Positions 1 through 5,973 of a DNA stretch of 27,412 nt are shown piece by piece; within the stretch, counting starts at the first letter, position 1, and every line of letters begins with the position of its first letter. The stretch is taken from the IMG/VR virus record IMGVR_UViG_3300030390_000789, positions 1 through 27,412 of that record; one strand, 5' to 3'. Below the pieces are notes generated by a model. The model was not told the origin of the DNA and searched no databases. It saw only the letters and a program-made list of their open reading frames with translations. Made by a program: the position numbers and the translations under genes. The stretch is from a virus.

Positions 1-473
1 ATCTTCATATTCGAGTTATTATATAATTCTTCTTTAGCATCCCCTAAAACTGCATCTAAGCCTTTGTGAAGCTCTCTGTAGATAAATCCATAGTTTATGT
101 TGTAAATGCTTTCTATCTCTCTTAAAGAGTTATCATAGGACTCTGCTATGAACTCCTGTTGTCTGTATGGTAGAGCTTTAATCTTATTTAGTATCTCTAA
201 CTCTTCATCTGTTGGCTCAAAAGACTGACTCTTATCTTCAACATCCATACCTTCAATTAATGATAGGGTTTTGTTACTCTTCCTAATCCCATCTATAAAT
301 AAAGATTTCAATGTCATTGTCACGTAATAATCATTAAGGTCCTTATCCTTATCCATCAGTTTTAAATACATATCCTGCACTAAATCATCTGCTTTTGTTT
401 TACACCACGTTATCTTGAATGCAATCTCTCTCCACTTTGTATCGTGCTTGGCTAACTCATTTATCCCTCTCAT
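1..473 (-). CDS. RNA polymerase sigma-factor-like protein (partial, C-terminus beyond window edge)
   Basis: An open frame of 157 codons starts at ATG 473-471 and runs off the left edge without a stop. Residues about 13-68 resemble sigma-70 region 2 (KADDLVQDMYLKLM at 27-40, then a helix ending in FIDGIRKSNK). Residues about 100-140 resemble the region 4 helix-turn-helix (LPYRQQEFIAES followed by a recognition-helix-like YNINYGFIYRELHKGL). The short linker between the two is typical of small ECF-type or phage sigma factors. The start overlaps the stop of the upstream phosphoesterase gene by one base (TAATG), which implies translational coupling. Inference: it directs host RNA polymerase to phage promoters, perhaps the TAnnTTTG sites in this window. 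The family call is from motif reading; the product could instead be a sigma-like regulator that no longer binds core enzyme. Confidence 0.72.
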   Translation of the reverse strand, partial: MRGINELAKHDTKWREIAFKITWCKTKADDLVQDMYLKLMDKDKDLNDYYVTMTLKSLFIDGIRKSNKTLSLIEGMDVEDKSQSFEPTDEELEILNKIKALPYRQQEFIAESYDNSLREIESIYNINYGFIYRELHKGLDAVLGDAKEELYNNSNMK

Positions 474-1213
474 TATTCTTTGATGTTTAGTGGCATCTTA
501 ACTGCTATCGGTGTCTGTCCGTTATCTAATACAACTCCACAACCTAATGCTTCCTTCTTACCACCCTGCATATATCCCATAGCATAAGATTCCGAATCAA
601 TACCACATCCTACTGCTAATGCAAATACTGCTTTCTTAGCACCGAACATCCAATCAACATACATATCAGTATGGTAGTGACCTGTAACTGTACTCTGCAT
701 ATCTCTTTTCGCAGCAGTACGAGCTTTGGATGACTTGTGTCCGTGTACATATCTTACATCATCAATCACAACATCATTAACCCATTTCCATTTAGGAGTA
801 CCTAACACTTCATTGTAAGCCTTTATCCATCTTGAAGGTATTGCAGATGATTGTGCCTTCCTCATTATAATTGCATCGTGGTTACCAATAGTAACATAAG
901 CATCAGGAAAAGCCTTGTACCATTCTTGAATCATATCAATAGCTAACTCTAACTCAGTATCACCACCTAATCCATCAGCGTCTGTCTCGTGATAAGAAGA
1001 GAAATGGTTATCAATTATATCACCAATGAATACCACTTTATTGCATTCGTACTTGTTATATGTATCAATACAAAACTGAAGGTAATCCTTGCGTGTAAAT
1101 GGTGCGTGTATGTCTCCAATAACTAACACCTTATTTTCTTTAGCTTCCTTTACTCTTGAAGCCATCAAAGCAGAAATCTCTACTTCACTTAATCTATATC
1201 TGTTATCTCTCAT
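473..1213 (-). CDS. Calcineurin-like metallophosphoesterase
   Basis: A 246-residue protein with the full set of metallophosphoesterase motifs in order: GDIH (33-36), GDIIDNH (64-70), GNHD (110-113), HGH (157-159) and GHYH (178-181). These supply the Asp, His and Asn ligands of a two-metal centre. Phage members of this family include nucleic-acid phosphatases and 2',3'-cyclic phosphodiesterases; the substrate cannot be read from sequence. There is no signal peptide, so it should be cytoplasmic. It lies just after a terminator hairpin and is coupled by TAATG to the sigma-like gene, so the two are probably co-expressed. A role in DNA or RNA end repair during replication is possible but is inference. 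Confidence 0.9.
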   Translation of the reverse strand: MRDNRYRLSEVEISALMASRVKEAKENKVLVIGDIHAPFTRKDYLQFCIDTYNKYECNKVVFIGDIIDNHFSSYHETDADGLGGDTELELAIDMIQEWYKAFPDAYVTIGNHDAIIMRKAQSSAIPSRWIKAYNEVLGTPKWKWVNDVVIDDVRYVHGHKSSKARTAAKRDMQSTVTGHYHTDMYVDWMFGAKKAVFALAVGCGIDSESYAMGYMQGGKKEALGCGVVLDNGQTPIAVKMPLNIKE

Positions 1214-1233
1214 TTGTTTGTTTTCTTTTAAAT

Positions 1234-1262
1234 AAAAAGGGATGAAGCGTTAACCCCATCCC
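1234..1262 (-). terminator. Rho-independent terminator after the SSB-like gene
   Basis: On the minus strand GGGATG (1262-1257) pairs with CATCCC (1244-1239) around a 12-base loop and is followed directly by TTTTTATTT. It lies between the SSB-like gene and the phosphoesterase gene. I see no promoter between the hairpin and the ATG at 1213, so the phosphoesterase and sigma-like genes would depend on read-through or antitermination. Confidence 0.7.
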
Positions 1263-1276
1263 CATCTTATTGGTTA

Positions 1277-1576
1277 TTAGAATGGCAAATCATTAGAATC
1301 TGACTCATCATTAGATGCAACTGCATCCTCTCTTTCAGCAGTAGAAACTCCTTCTCCTGATACCCACACAACTTTTCCGTTACCTAAATAAACCTTAGGG
1401 TTTTTAGCTTCTCTATCATCCTGTGATTGTGATACAGAAATACTTGCATTGTTACCATACTTTGTCTCATCATTTTGAAACATTGTAAGATTGATGTAAG
1501 AACCTTTCTTACCTTTAACGATTAACTCTTTTGGAATCGCTTCTAAATTGATACTGAAATTTGTTATTGCACTCAT
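1277..1576 (-). CDS. SSB-like single-strand DNA-binding protein
   Basis: A 99-residue protein ending in an acidic, disordered-looking tail that closes with DLPF (residues 96-99). This matches the C-terminal tip by which bacterial and phage single-strand-binding proteins recruit partners. Residues 1-75 are rich in beta-type sequence (FSINLEAI, SYINLTMF, ASISVSQ, PKVYLGNGKVVWV), compatible with a small OB fold, but I cannot match it to classical SSB. It is shorter than typical bacterial SSB (about 170 residues), and the tail follows the core almost directly. It is adjacent to other replication genes. A promoter-like TATATTTG lies 70 bases upstream and a terminator follows, so it may be a single-gene transcription unit. 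Confidence 0.6.
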   Translation of the reverse strand: MSAITNFSINLEAIPKELIVKGKKGSYINLTMFQNDETKYGNNASISVSQSQDDREAKNPKVYLGNGKVVWVSGEGVSTAEREDAVASNDESDSNDLPF

Positions 1577-1645
1577 AATTTAATGCCTGATTTACAGGAC
1601 TTTTGTTTAACCGTCCACTTTATTGTGAAACATTCGGCGTTACTT

Positions 1646-1653
1646 CAAATATA
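1646..1653 (-). promoter_or_regulatory. Bacteroidota-type promoter, -7 box TATATTTG
   Basis: The minus strand reads TATATTTG, fitting the Bacteroidota -7 consensus TAnnTTTG. It lies in the 108-base gap upstream of the SSB-like gene, with GTTAAAAGTAAAATTAG just upstream of the box. A start near 1638 would give a leader of about 60 bases. No clear -33 TTG is seen. Confidence 0.55.
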
Positions 1654-1684
1654 CTAATTTTACTTTTAACTCTTGATAATAGTT

Positions 1685-1951
1685 TTAAAGAGTTGTTAAC
1701 TTTACTGCTAATAATAATAATGTAGGTAAGAATGTGAATAATGCATCCGTTGCATTTGGTGTACTGAATCTCATCTTTGCATCCACTACTTCTTTAATAA
1801 TTGATACGAATATCATAAATCCTACTGCTTCCATTGTGGTCCCCCATATCACTAATGGTGTTGCTATTATACTTCCATAGAAGAAATGTAGTAGCTTGTC
1901 TTTAGGGATTGATGCCAATGTTGAAAATACTTTTTTTAATGTTTCTCTCAT
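1685..1951 (-). CDS. Small membrane protein of unknown function
   Basis: An 88-residue protein with a short basic N-terminus, the segment IPKDKLLHFFYGSIIATPLV (15-34), a second hydrophobic stretch (about 41-51) and a third (about 70-85). The pattern P-x-D-K-x-x-H-F followed later by KEVVDAK recurs, to my memory, in small predicted inner-membrane proteins of phages and bacteria, but I cannot assign a function. It begins 34 bases after the lipoprotein gene and is preceded by AATTATG, so it is probably co-transcribed from the promoter near 2303. A role in host envelope modification or lysis is possible but not shown. Confidence 0.6.
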   Translation of the reverse strand: MRETLKKVFSTLASIPKDKLLHFFYGSIIATPLVIWGTTMEAVGFMIFVSIIKEVVDAKMRFSTPNATDALFTFLPTLLLLAVKLTTL

Positions 1952-1985
1952 AATTTACTTATTTTAATTTAATTGTTAATATTTA

Positions 1986-2255
1986 TTAATGATACCCATC
2001 AAAGCACATTGATAAGTCGTTTAAGTATTGGTTTCTGTAGTGTGCGTAAGTTGATTCGTCTATTAACCAAACAATCTCTTCTTCCGTTTCTTGATTAATA
2101 GTAATTAATTGGTAGCAATCGCATCCAAAATAGTCATATCTTAAACCTGTTATCAAATCTAAGCAATACTCTTGAATTGGCTCTTCAGGAATACTTTCCT
2201 TACTACAACTTACTAATCCTAATCCTAATGCTAATACTAATAATACTTTTTTCAT
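1986..2255 (-). CDS. Small phage-encoded lipoprotein
   Basis: An 89-residue protein starting with a classic lipoprotein signal peptide: MKK, a hydrophobic stretch (4-14) and the lipobox LVSC with Cys17 as the lipidated residue. The mature part is about 73 residues, acidic, with four more cysteines (31, 45, 47, 84) that could form disulfides. The residues after Cys17 (SKESIPEE) are charged, which in Bacteroidota can mark surface-exposed lipoproteins; that is tentative. Phage lipoproteins of this size are known as superinfection-exclusion factors (for example T5 Llp) or outer-membrane spanins. Location away from the lysis genes and downstream of its own promoter favours the former, as inference. 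Confidence 0.75.
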   Translation of the reverse strand: MKKVLLVLALGLGLVSCSKESIPEEPIQEYCLDLITGLRYDYFGCDCYQLITINQETEEEIVWLIDESTYAHYRNQYLNDLSMCFDGYH

Positions 2256-2281
2256 TTTATTTGTTTTAATTTATTACTCCC

Positions 2282-2310
2282 TTATATATATTTATATAAC
2301 TACAAACTTA
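2282..2310 (-). promoter_or_regulatory. Promoter TAAGTTTG with adjacent AT palindrome
   Basis: The -7 box TAAGTTTG is at 2310-2303. Three bases downstream lies the palindromic 2299-2282 (TTATATAAATATATATAA), followed by GGGAG. The same arrangement recurs at 6236-6261 and, less exactly, at 9120-9145. The site is 48 bases upstream of the lipoprotein start. The palindrome would be at the very 5' end of the transcript or overlap the start point, so it could be an operator or a stabilising 5' hairpin. Confidence 0.55.
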
Positions 2311-2352
2311 CTGTCTTGTTTGGCTATTTAGTTAGATTATTATAAAGAGTTA

Positions 2353-2505
2353 TTAACATTCTCTATCGTAATCTATTATCCATTTGAATCTCAACCTTTT
2401 AACTTCAGCTTCATACTCATCTTTACTTAGTGAACAGAATCCTCCACTATGATATAACTTGTGTAGAGCTTTTAACTCTTCCAATATTTCATCTCTTTTT
2501 AACAT
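2353..2505 (-). CDS. 50-residue protein, SHOCT-like helical hairpin
   Basis: An ATG at 2505-2503 opens a 50-codon frame ending in TAA at 2355-2353. It overlaps the stop of the DnaA-like gene by seven bases, which supports translation. The sequence has a charged helix (MLKRDEILEELKALHKLY), a turn (HSGGFCSLSKDEYEAE) and a second helix (VKRLRFKWI). This resembles the SHOCT pattern of two short helices around a Gly-containing turn with an E/DE motif, seen in oligomerising or nucleic-acid-associated proteins. Function unknown. The C-terminus is highly charged (DYDREC). Confidence 0.5.
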   Translation of the reverse strand: MLKRDEILEELKALHKLYHSGGFCSLSKDEYEAEVKRLRFKWIIDYDREC

Positions 2506-2966
2506 CCTATGTATATTTTTTCAAACACTTCTTTTCTCTCCTCATCTTTACGTTTCCATTCAAAACTCTTTAATACTAATGCAGCTCTCTCATCGTATAT
2601 CTTTCTATCCTCCTCAGACAATTCTCTATACGCTTTCTCATTAGTTGTTAGGACCTCATTCTCTACACTCCTAAATGAACTCTCAAGGTTATCTAATCCA
2701 AAGTAACTCCTGTAGATATTCATATAAAAGTTATCACCTTCAATGTTATGGAACACTTTATCTCTTGAATGCATTACTGTAGCGTGGTTAGTTCCAACTG
2801 TAGCTCCTATATTCTTTAGTGAAGTAACTACATCTTTTAAAGCTATCTTATAGTACAAAGCTCTACCATATATAACTTCTCTATCTCTTGACTTCTTGCT
2901 TACATCAACACCTACATTCTTACTAACATACTTTACTATCTCTTCTAATCTTTTTGTATTCTCCAT
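2499..2966 (-). CDS. DnaA domain IV-like DNA-binding protein
   Basis: The start is taken as ATG 2966, one base after the stop of a 27-residue frame, and not as the upstream in-frame ATG at 2996; this gives 155 residues. Residues about 22-75 match the C-terminal DNA-binding domain of DnaA: KSRDREVIYGRALYYKIA (25-42), then NIGATVGTNHATVMHSRDKV (52-71). The latter corresponds to the DnaA signature G-x-x-H-x-T-V that contacts the DnaA box. No AAA+ ATPase domain is present. The C-terminal half (about 90-155) is charged and helical. Known small DnaA-IV-like phage proteins could bind origin or DnaA-box sequences; whether this one helps initiate replication or regulates transcription is inference. 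It lies directly downstream of the candidate structured RNA. Confidence 0.8.
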   Translation of the reverse strand: MENTKRLEEIVKYVSKNVGVDVSKKSRDREVIYGRALYYKIALKDVVTSLKNIGATVGTNHATVMHSRDKVFHNIEGDNFYMNIYRSYFGLDNLESSFRSVENEVLTTNEKAYRELSEEDRKIYDERAALVLKSFEWKRKDEERKEVFEKIYIGC

Positions 2967-2967
2967 T

Positions 2968-3051
2968 TTATTTATTTTTATAATCTTGTATAGCAAACAC
3001 TACTTGCCAAAAAATCATTAATCCTATGTAAATCCATAATCCTATATCCAT
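2968..3051 (-). CDS. 27-residue predicted membrane peptide
   Basis: ATG 3051 to TAA 2968 encodes MDIGLWIYIGLMIFWQVVFA followed by IQDYKNK. This is one transmembrane-length hydrophobic stretch and a charged end. The stop is one base before the ATG of the DnaA-like gene (TAAAATG), the tight spacing seen throughout this phage. It lies between the structured-RNA region and the DnaA-like gene. It is too short for composition alone to prove coding, so confidence is limited. Confidence 0.4.
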   Translation of the reverse strand: MDIGLWIYIGLMIFWQVVFAIQDYKNK

Positions 3052-3083
3052 AACCTTTCATATATTTTTAACGTATGTTAAAG

Positions 3084-3231
3084 TAAGGTAGCTGATGAGC
3101 TGAATGTCTAACCCTTCTAAAAATTTTAATCCAACTCAACTAACTCCTTATCAGCCGAAGAGAGCATAGCTTCTTTTCCAATCGTGACGACCAAGCCTTA
3201 AAAGGATTAGACCACTCACTCTCTCCTAACT
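3084..3231 (-). ncRNA. Candidate structured RNA (rod-like), unknown function
   Basis: This stretch has no long open frame, is visibly richer in G and C than its neighbours, and lies just downstream of a TAnnTTTG promoter. In the minus-strand RNA, 3212-3196 pairs with 3122-3106 over 17 positions. The four non-identical positions of this inverted repeat all become G-U pairs in minus-strand RNA, but would be A-C clashes in plus-strand RNA. The helix extends outward: 3218-3214 with 3105-3101, 3221-3219 with 3099-3097, and UUAGG near 3229-3225 with CCUUA near 3088-3084. An alternative pairing exists between GGAGAGAG (3226-3219) and CUCUCUUC (3165-3158). The apical part (about 72 bases) can form further short hairpins. 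Ends are estimates from the promoter and the outer helix. It could be a phage small RNA, a long leader, or part of an origin. Confidence 0.5.
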
Positions 3232-3237
3232 GAGGTA

Positions 3238-3296
3238 CAAACATACAATAACATATTAGATTAAAATGTTAAAGGATTGTTAAAGTTATGTTAAAA
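3238..3296 (-). promoter_or_regulatory. Promoter for the structured RNA / DnaA-like operon, with upstream repeat
   Basis: The -7 box TATGTTTG is at 3245-3238. Upstream on the plus strand are several copies of TGTTAAAG-like sequence, including TGTTAAAGTTATGTTAAAA at 3278-3296, which overlaps the end of the exonuclease gene. The same 19-mer occurs in reverse orientation upstream of the promoter at 5974 and, with one change, at 22057. The expected start point is about 3231. Confidence 0.6.
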
Positions 3297-3950
3297 AACA
3301 TTTAGCTTTAATAAAAGATAGGTCCTAATCAACTTCTCTCTGCCTTTACTCTTATATAGTTTCTTGTATAATCCTAACACAGTTCTCATCATACCAAACT
3401 CACTCTTACCTTTAAAGTTTTTCTCACACCACTTAACACCATAACCTTTACACACTAAAACATTATCAGCTCTATCACCTACCACCATCTGCTCCCACAA
3501 ATTATATAGTGCTTCATCTTTACTAATCTTTATGAACTCTCTCTTATTGTAATTATATATGGTGCATTCAAATTGATTGTAATCTTTGTCAATGGATATT
3601 ATTACACTCTTATCCCTCCCATAATAATCTAAGAACTTAGCTACTAAATCATCAGTCTCCATACCTGACCTCATCTCTACATCTAAATTCTCTTTTACGT
3701 ACTCTATAAGCTCTTCTAAATGCTCAGGCTTATCTGAGGTCCTATTACCTTTATAAGTTGAATCTACGCTCTTTCTGTAGTTGTTAGTGCAGAATCCAAC
3801 ATTAATCATTTTGACGTTACCATATCGCATCTCCATATTATATACAATGTCTTTGTACTTACTCCAAAAGGAATCTGTAACTTCCTCAAAATCCTCTGAG
3901 TTATAACAGGATGCGTACACTATACTATCTATATCAAATATTCCTACCAT
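3291..3950 (-). CDS. 5'-3' exonuclease / flap endonuclease (PIN-FEN fold)
   Basis: A 219-residue protein with the acidic motifs of the T5/T4-type 5' nuclease family: FDID (5-8), the helical-arch-like segment NYRKSVDSTYKGNR (57-70), ETDD (98-101), SIDKDYNQ (119-126) and VVGDRADNVLVCKGYG (156-171), the last being the metal-binding and helix-hairpin-helix entry region. These residues bind two metal ions and DNA. It is close to the length of minimal phage versions (T4 RNase H is about 305). Likely roles are RNA primer removal and flap trimming during phage replication. The N-terminus overlaps the preceding small gene by seven bases, so translation is coupled. The stop lies inside the upstream part of the next promoter. 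Confidence 0.87.
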   Translation of the reverse strand: MVGIFDIDSIVYASCYNSEDFEEVTDSFWSKYKDIVYNMEMRYGNVKMINVGFCTNNYRKSVDSTYKGNRTSDKPEHLEELIEYVKENLDVEMRSGMETDDLVAKFLDYYGRDKSVIISIDKDYNQFECTIYNYNKREFIKISKDEALYNLWEQMVVGDRADNVLVCKGYGVKWCEKNFKGKSEFGMMRTVLGLYKKLYKSKGREKLIRTYLLLKLNVF

Positions 3951-4126
3951 ATTATCTTTAATTGTTTATTAATACTTTTACTGACCTCAGGTGAATCTAT
4001 TACATCACTACTACTCTTCTTTAACCAATCGCCATCCCAAAGGTTATTCTCTGTTAAATATTCTAATGAGATATTAGTTTCCATCAGGATAGCGTTGACT
4101 TTACTTTGTGATTGTGAGAATGTCAT
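3944..4126 (-). CDS. 60-residue protein of unknown function
   Basis: Not recognised. The ATG overlaps the stop of the upstream diphosphohydrolase-domain gene by one base (TAATG), and its own TAG lies seven bases inside the exonuclease gene. This interlocked arrangement makes translation likely. The sequence is polar with a Ser/Lys-rich middle (LKKSSSDVIDSPEVSKSINK) and no membrane segment or metal motif. It could be a small partner of either neighbour, but nothing in the sequence shows this. Confidence 0.55.
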   Translation of the reverse strand: MTFSQSQSKVNAILMETNISLEYLTENNLWDGDWLKKSSSDVIDSPEVSKSINKQLKIIW

Positions 4127-4617
4127 TATATTTTATTCTCCATAGTTTTCTGAAGCATAGCAAGTAGTCTCCAAGTTGTTTTGGTCAAGTGTCTTACTCC
4201 ATCATCATCAAACTCAATACCTGCTGCGTGGTCTGTTAAATGTCTCATTGCTGCATCTAACTCATCGCCACTCTTATTCCTATCCCAATGTAAAGGTTTA
4301 TCTTTATGATGTTGGTCATTACCAACTTGTGAACATTTAGCCACCTCTCTAATAGCATCAGGGAAATACTTAATAAACCCTGAATATATTGGTGTGGCTT
4401 TACGCTTCTCAGCTTTAGAGATGTTTTCTGAAACAGTATTGATACCTTCAACATATTTCCATTGCTCATCTTCGCTTCTGTTACTACAAAGGCAATCATC
4501 ACAATTACCCTTACAATTATCACCTTCCATTTCCATCATATCTTTTATTGACATACCTGAGTTATTAGCTATATACTGATTCCACTCATCTTCCATATAC
4601 TTATCTAAACTATTCAT
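4126..4617 (-). CDS. dATP/dGTP diphosphohydrolase N-terminal-domain-like protein with Cys cluster
   Basis: A 163-residue protein. The C-terminal half (about 75-160) resembles the phage domain known as dATP/dGTP diphosphohydrolase N-terminal (DUF5664 type): an alpha-helical region with FPDAIREVAKCSQVG, HHKDKPLHWDR, DELDAAMRHLTDHAAG and HLTKTTWRLLAMLQ. The N-terminal half contains CysxxxCysxxCysxCys (35, 39, 42, 44) within NCKGNCDDCLCSN, a possible metal site that I do not associate with the family. The usual C-terminal MazG-like partner domain is absent. Role by family: dNTP pool adjustment. Here a structural or regulatory version is also possible. It is coupled to neighbours on both sides by very short spacing or overlap. 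Confidence 0.65.
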   Translation of the reverse strand: MNSLDKYMEDEWNQYIANNSGMSIKDMMEMEGDNCKGNCDDCLCSNRSEDEQWKYVEGINTVSENISKAEKRKATPIYSGFIKYFPDAIREVAKCSQVGNDQHHKDKPLHWDRNKSGDELDAAMRHLTDHAAGIEFDDDGVRHLTKTTWRLLAMLQKTMENKI

Positions 4618-4620
4618 ATC

Positions 4621-5010
4621 TTATCCTTCTCTTTTAAATGATTCTGACTCATCTTGACCAAAAACACCCTGCTCATACAGACCTGTCATTTTTAGTGTAG
4701 CTCTTGATAAACTTCTCTTCTCTGCGAGTTCCATTACGTACCAACTATTTGTGGACCCATCTTTAAATCCTGCTCCTTTTAATGCTGAACCAAAAGTCTC
4801 AATTCTTTTGTCTCCTTTGATTGCAGTAGCTTTTACAACTGCGAAGTTAGGCTCACATTTGATTACTTCATAAGTGATGTTGATGTTCTCTAAAGCACTT
4901 ACCTTCTCGATTCCTGACCTTGTAAGGATTATATAATGCTGATGCTTAAAGACATCTGCCTTTGTCAAATCATACTTTACATACATCTCTTTTAATTTGT
5001 TTACTTCCAT
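4621..5010 (-). CDS. Conserved phage replication/recombination-region protein, possible annealing protein
   Basis: A 129-residue protein with three blocks: KHQHYIILTRSGIEKVSALENI (about 22-43), a beta-rich middle (YEVIKCEPNFAVVKATAI, KRIETFGSAL), and YVMELAEKRSLSRATLKMTG (91-110) before GVFGQDES. The last block, with E-x-R-x-x-x-R-A and a following Gly, resembles the helix near the end of the core of Rad52/Erf/Sak-type single-strand annealing proteins. That resemblance is weak and the protein is short for the family (about 200 residues). Its place beside exonuclease and SSB-like genes fits recombination. I regard the function as unproven. Confidence 0.55.
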   Translation of the reverse strand: MEVNKLKEMYVKYDLTKADVFKHQHYIILTRSGIEKVSALENINITYEVIKCEPNFAVVKATAIKGDKRIETFGSALKGAGFKDGSTNSWYVMELAEKRSLSRATLKMTGLYEQGVFGQDESESFKREG

Positions 5011-5047
5011 AATTATTAATTTTAATTGTTAATTGATTTTTAATTGA

Positions 5048-5275
5048 TTACATAAATCCTTTATCACTATAATCGTCAGAGATATCCTCTAACTCCTCGT
5101 AAATGAATTTATAAGCATTCCTTCCATTTCTTTCTCTCCATCGCTCTAACTCAAGCTCCTGCTCTTTAGATTGATTGTGTATGTGTAGTTTGTTTTCATC
5201 TGCACATTTCTTCATTGTTATTGGGTTTCTATTACTCTCCCAAAATTTGTGACATCCTTTTAATTCTTTTCTCAT
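5048..5275 (-). CDS. 75-residue protein of unknown function
   Basis: Not recognised. The sequence is strongly charged, with a Cys-His-rich first half (C8, H9, C24, H31, H33) and a glutamate-rich helix (QSKEQELELERWRERNGRNA) before an acidic C-terminus. It starts with AATTATG context and ends 37 bases before the next gene. The Cys/His spacing does not match a zinc finger known to me. Confidence 0.55.
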   Translation of the reverse strand: MRKELKGCHKFWESNRNPITMKKCADENKLHIHNQSKEQELELERWRERNGRNAYKFIYEELEDISDDYSDKGFM

Positions 5276-5281
5276 AATTAT

Positions 5282-5494
5282 TTATTTTATAACTTCGACT
5301 GCTAATGCATCTAAGTCCATTAAGTTTTCACCTGTTAATAAGTTTGTTATTAGTACGCCTCCTGCGTAAACCTCTTGTGTTTCAAATTCTATTCCTACAG
5401 ACCTCTCATTGTATCTTCCATCATAAGCCTGTATGATATCACCTTCTAATTCTAATGTTATTCCTCTGTACTTTACTGTTACTATTTCTGCCAT
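5282..5494 (-). CDS. 70-residue protein of unknown function
   Basis: Not recognised. The first part reads as a small beta sheet (IVTVKYRGITLELEGDIIQAYDG), and the C-terminus is acidic and hydrophobic (LMDLDALAVEVIK). No membrane segment or catalytic motif. It begins two bases after the stop of the 42-residue gene upstream and is followed six bases later by the 75-residue gene, so it sits in a tight operon of small genes. Confidence 0.55.
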   Translation of the reverse strand: MAEIVTVKYRGITLELEGDIIQAYDGRYNERSVGIEFETQEVYAGGVLITNLLTGENLMDLDALAVEVIK

Positions 5495-5496
5495 CT

Positions 5497-5625
5497 TTAT
5501 TTATTTAAGTGTTCTAATATTCTTTCTATCTTACTATTAGTGTCATAGGTCCACACATCATCTTTAAGGCTATTCTGATACATCTTAAGTGCATCCCTTA
5601 CTATTTCGTTGTAATCGTTTTCCAT
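5497..5625 (-). CDS. 42-residue protein of unknown function
   Basis: ATG 5625 in AATTATG context to TAA 5497. The protein is helical and polar (MENDYNEIVRDALKMYQNSL, then KDDVWTYDTNSKIERILEHLNK). It starts two bases after the stop of the membrane peptide upstream and ends two bases before the next ATG. Such packing argues for a real gene despite the small size. No function can be assigned. Confidence 0.55.
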   Translation of the reverse strand: MENDYNEIVRDALKMYQNSLKDDVWTYDTNSKIERILEHLNK

Positions 5626-5627
5626 AA

Positions 5628-5765
5628 TTAAAATATTATATTTTGAGTTGTTAATACTTTGATTGTGATTGATACTAATAATGGTAAGATAATTAGTGCT
5701 AATATTGGTAATCCAATCTTTACGCTTAATTCTGTATTCCTGTGTAATCTTTTTAATGTTTTCAT
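5628..5765 (-). CDS. 45-residue single-span membrane protein
   Basis: ATG 5765 in AATTATG context to TAA 5628. A basic N-terminus (MKTLKRLHRNTELSVK) precedes a long hydrophobic helix (IGLPILALIILPLLVSITI, 17-35) and a short polar end, predicting one membrane span. It lies between two other small genes in the promoter 5974 transcription unit. Small phage membrane proteins of this kind include host-takeover and superinfection factors, but this one is not recognised. Confidence 0.55.
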   Translation of the reverse strand: MKTLKRLHRNTELSVKIGLPILALIILPLLVSITIKVLTTQNIIF

Positions 5766-5779
5766 AATTTTTTTTAAGT

Positions 5780-5935
5780 TTACTTTGTTGATTTTAATAT
5801 TTCTATTCTTGAGTTTAATTCCGTTACTGCTTTGTAAGATTTAGAGTATTTTTCAAGCTGACCATTGTTAAGGAATTTAAGACCTCTTTCGTGTTCTAAA
5901 TCAGACATTTTTACTAATTCTTCTATTGTTCTCAT
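5780..5935 (-). CDS. 51-residue protein, first gene after the 5974 promoter
   Basis: An in-frame ATG exists at 5962 but would be only a few bases from the expected transcription start. The ATG at 5935 has the phage's AATTATG context and a leader of about 30 bases, so I chose it. The product is a polar helical protein (EELVKMSDLEHERGLKFLNN, then LEKYSKSYKAVTELNSRIEILK) resembling a two-helix hairpin. Not recognised. Its leader and promoter resemble those of the gene at 21729-22025. Confidence 0.6.
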   Translation of the reverse strand: MRTIEELVKMSDLEHERGLKFLNNGQLEKYSKSYKAVTELNSRIEILKSTK

Positions 5936-5973
5936 AATTCTAATTTTTAAGTTGTTTGTCATTGTTGACTCTG

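Noticed and set aside
3091-3105. CTGATGAG on the plus strand suggested a hammerhead ribozyme core.
   Set aside because: The required second core element and stem II at correct spacing are missing, and the plus strand seems not to be transcribed here.
4257-4523. Overlapping minus-strand frame of 88 residues inside the diphosphohydrolase-domain gene.
   Set aside because: Wholly contained, no start context, and the other frame has recognisable domain features.
5935-5962. Upstream in-frame ATG at 5962 for the 51-residue protein.
   Set aside because: It would lie only a few bases from the expected transcription start; the ATG at 5935 has the AATTATG context.
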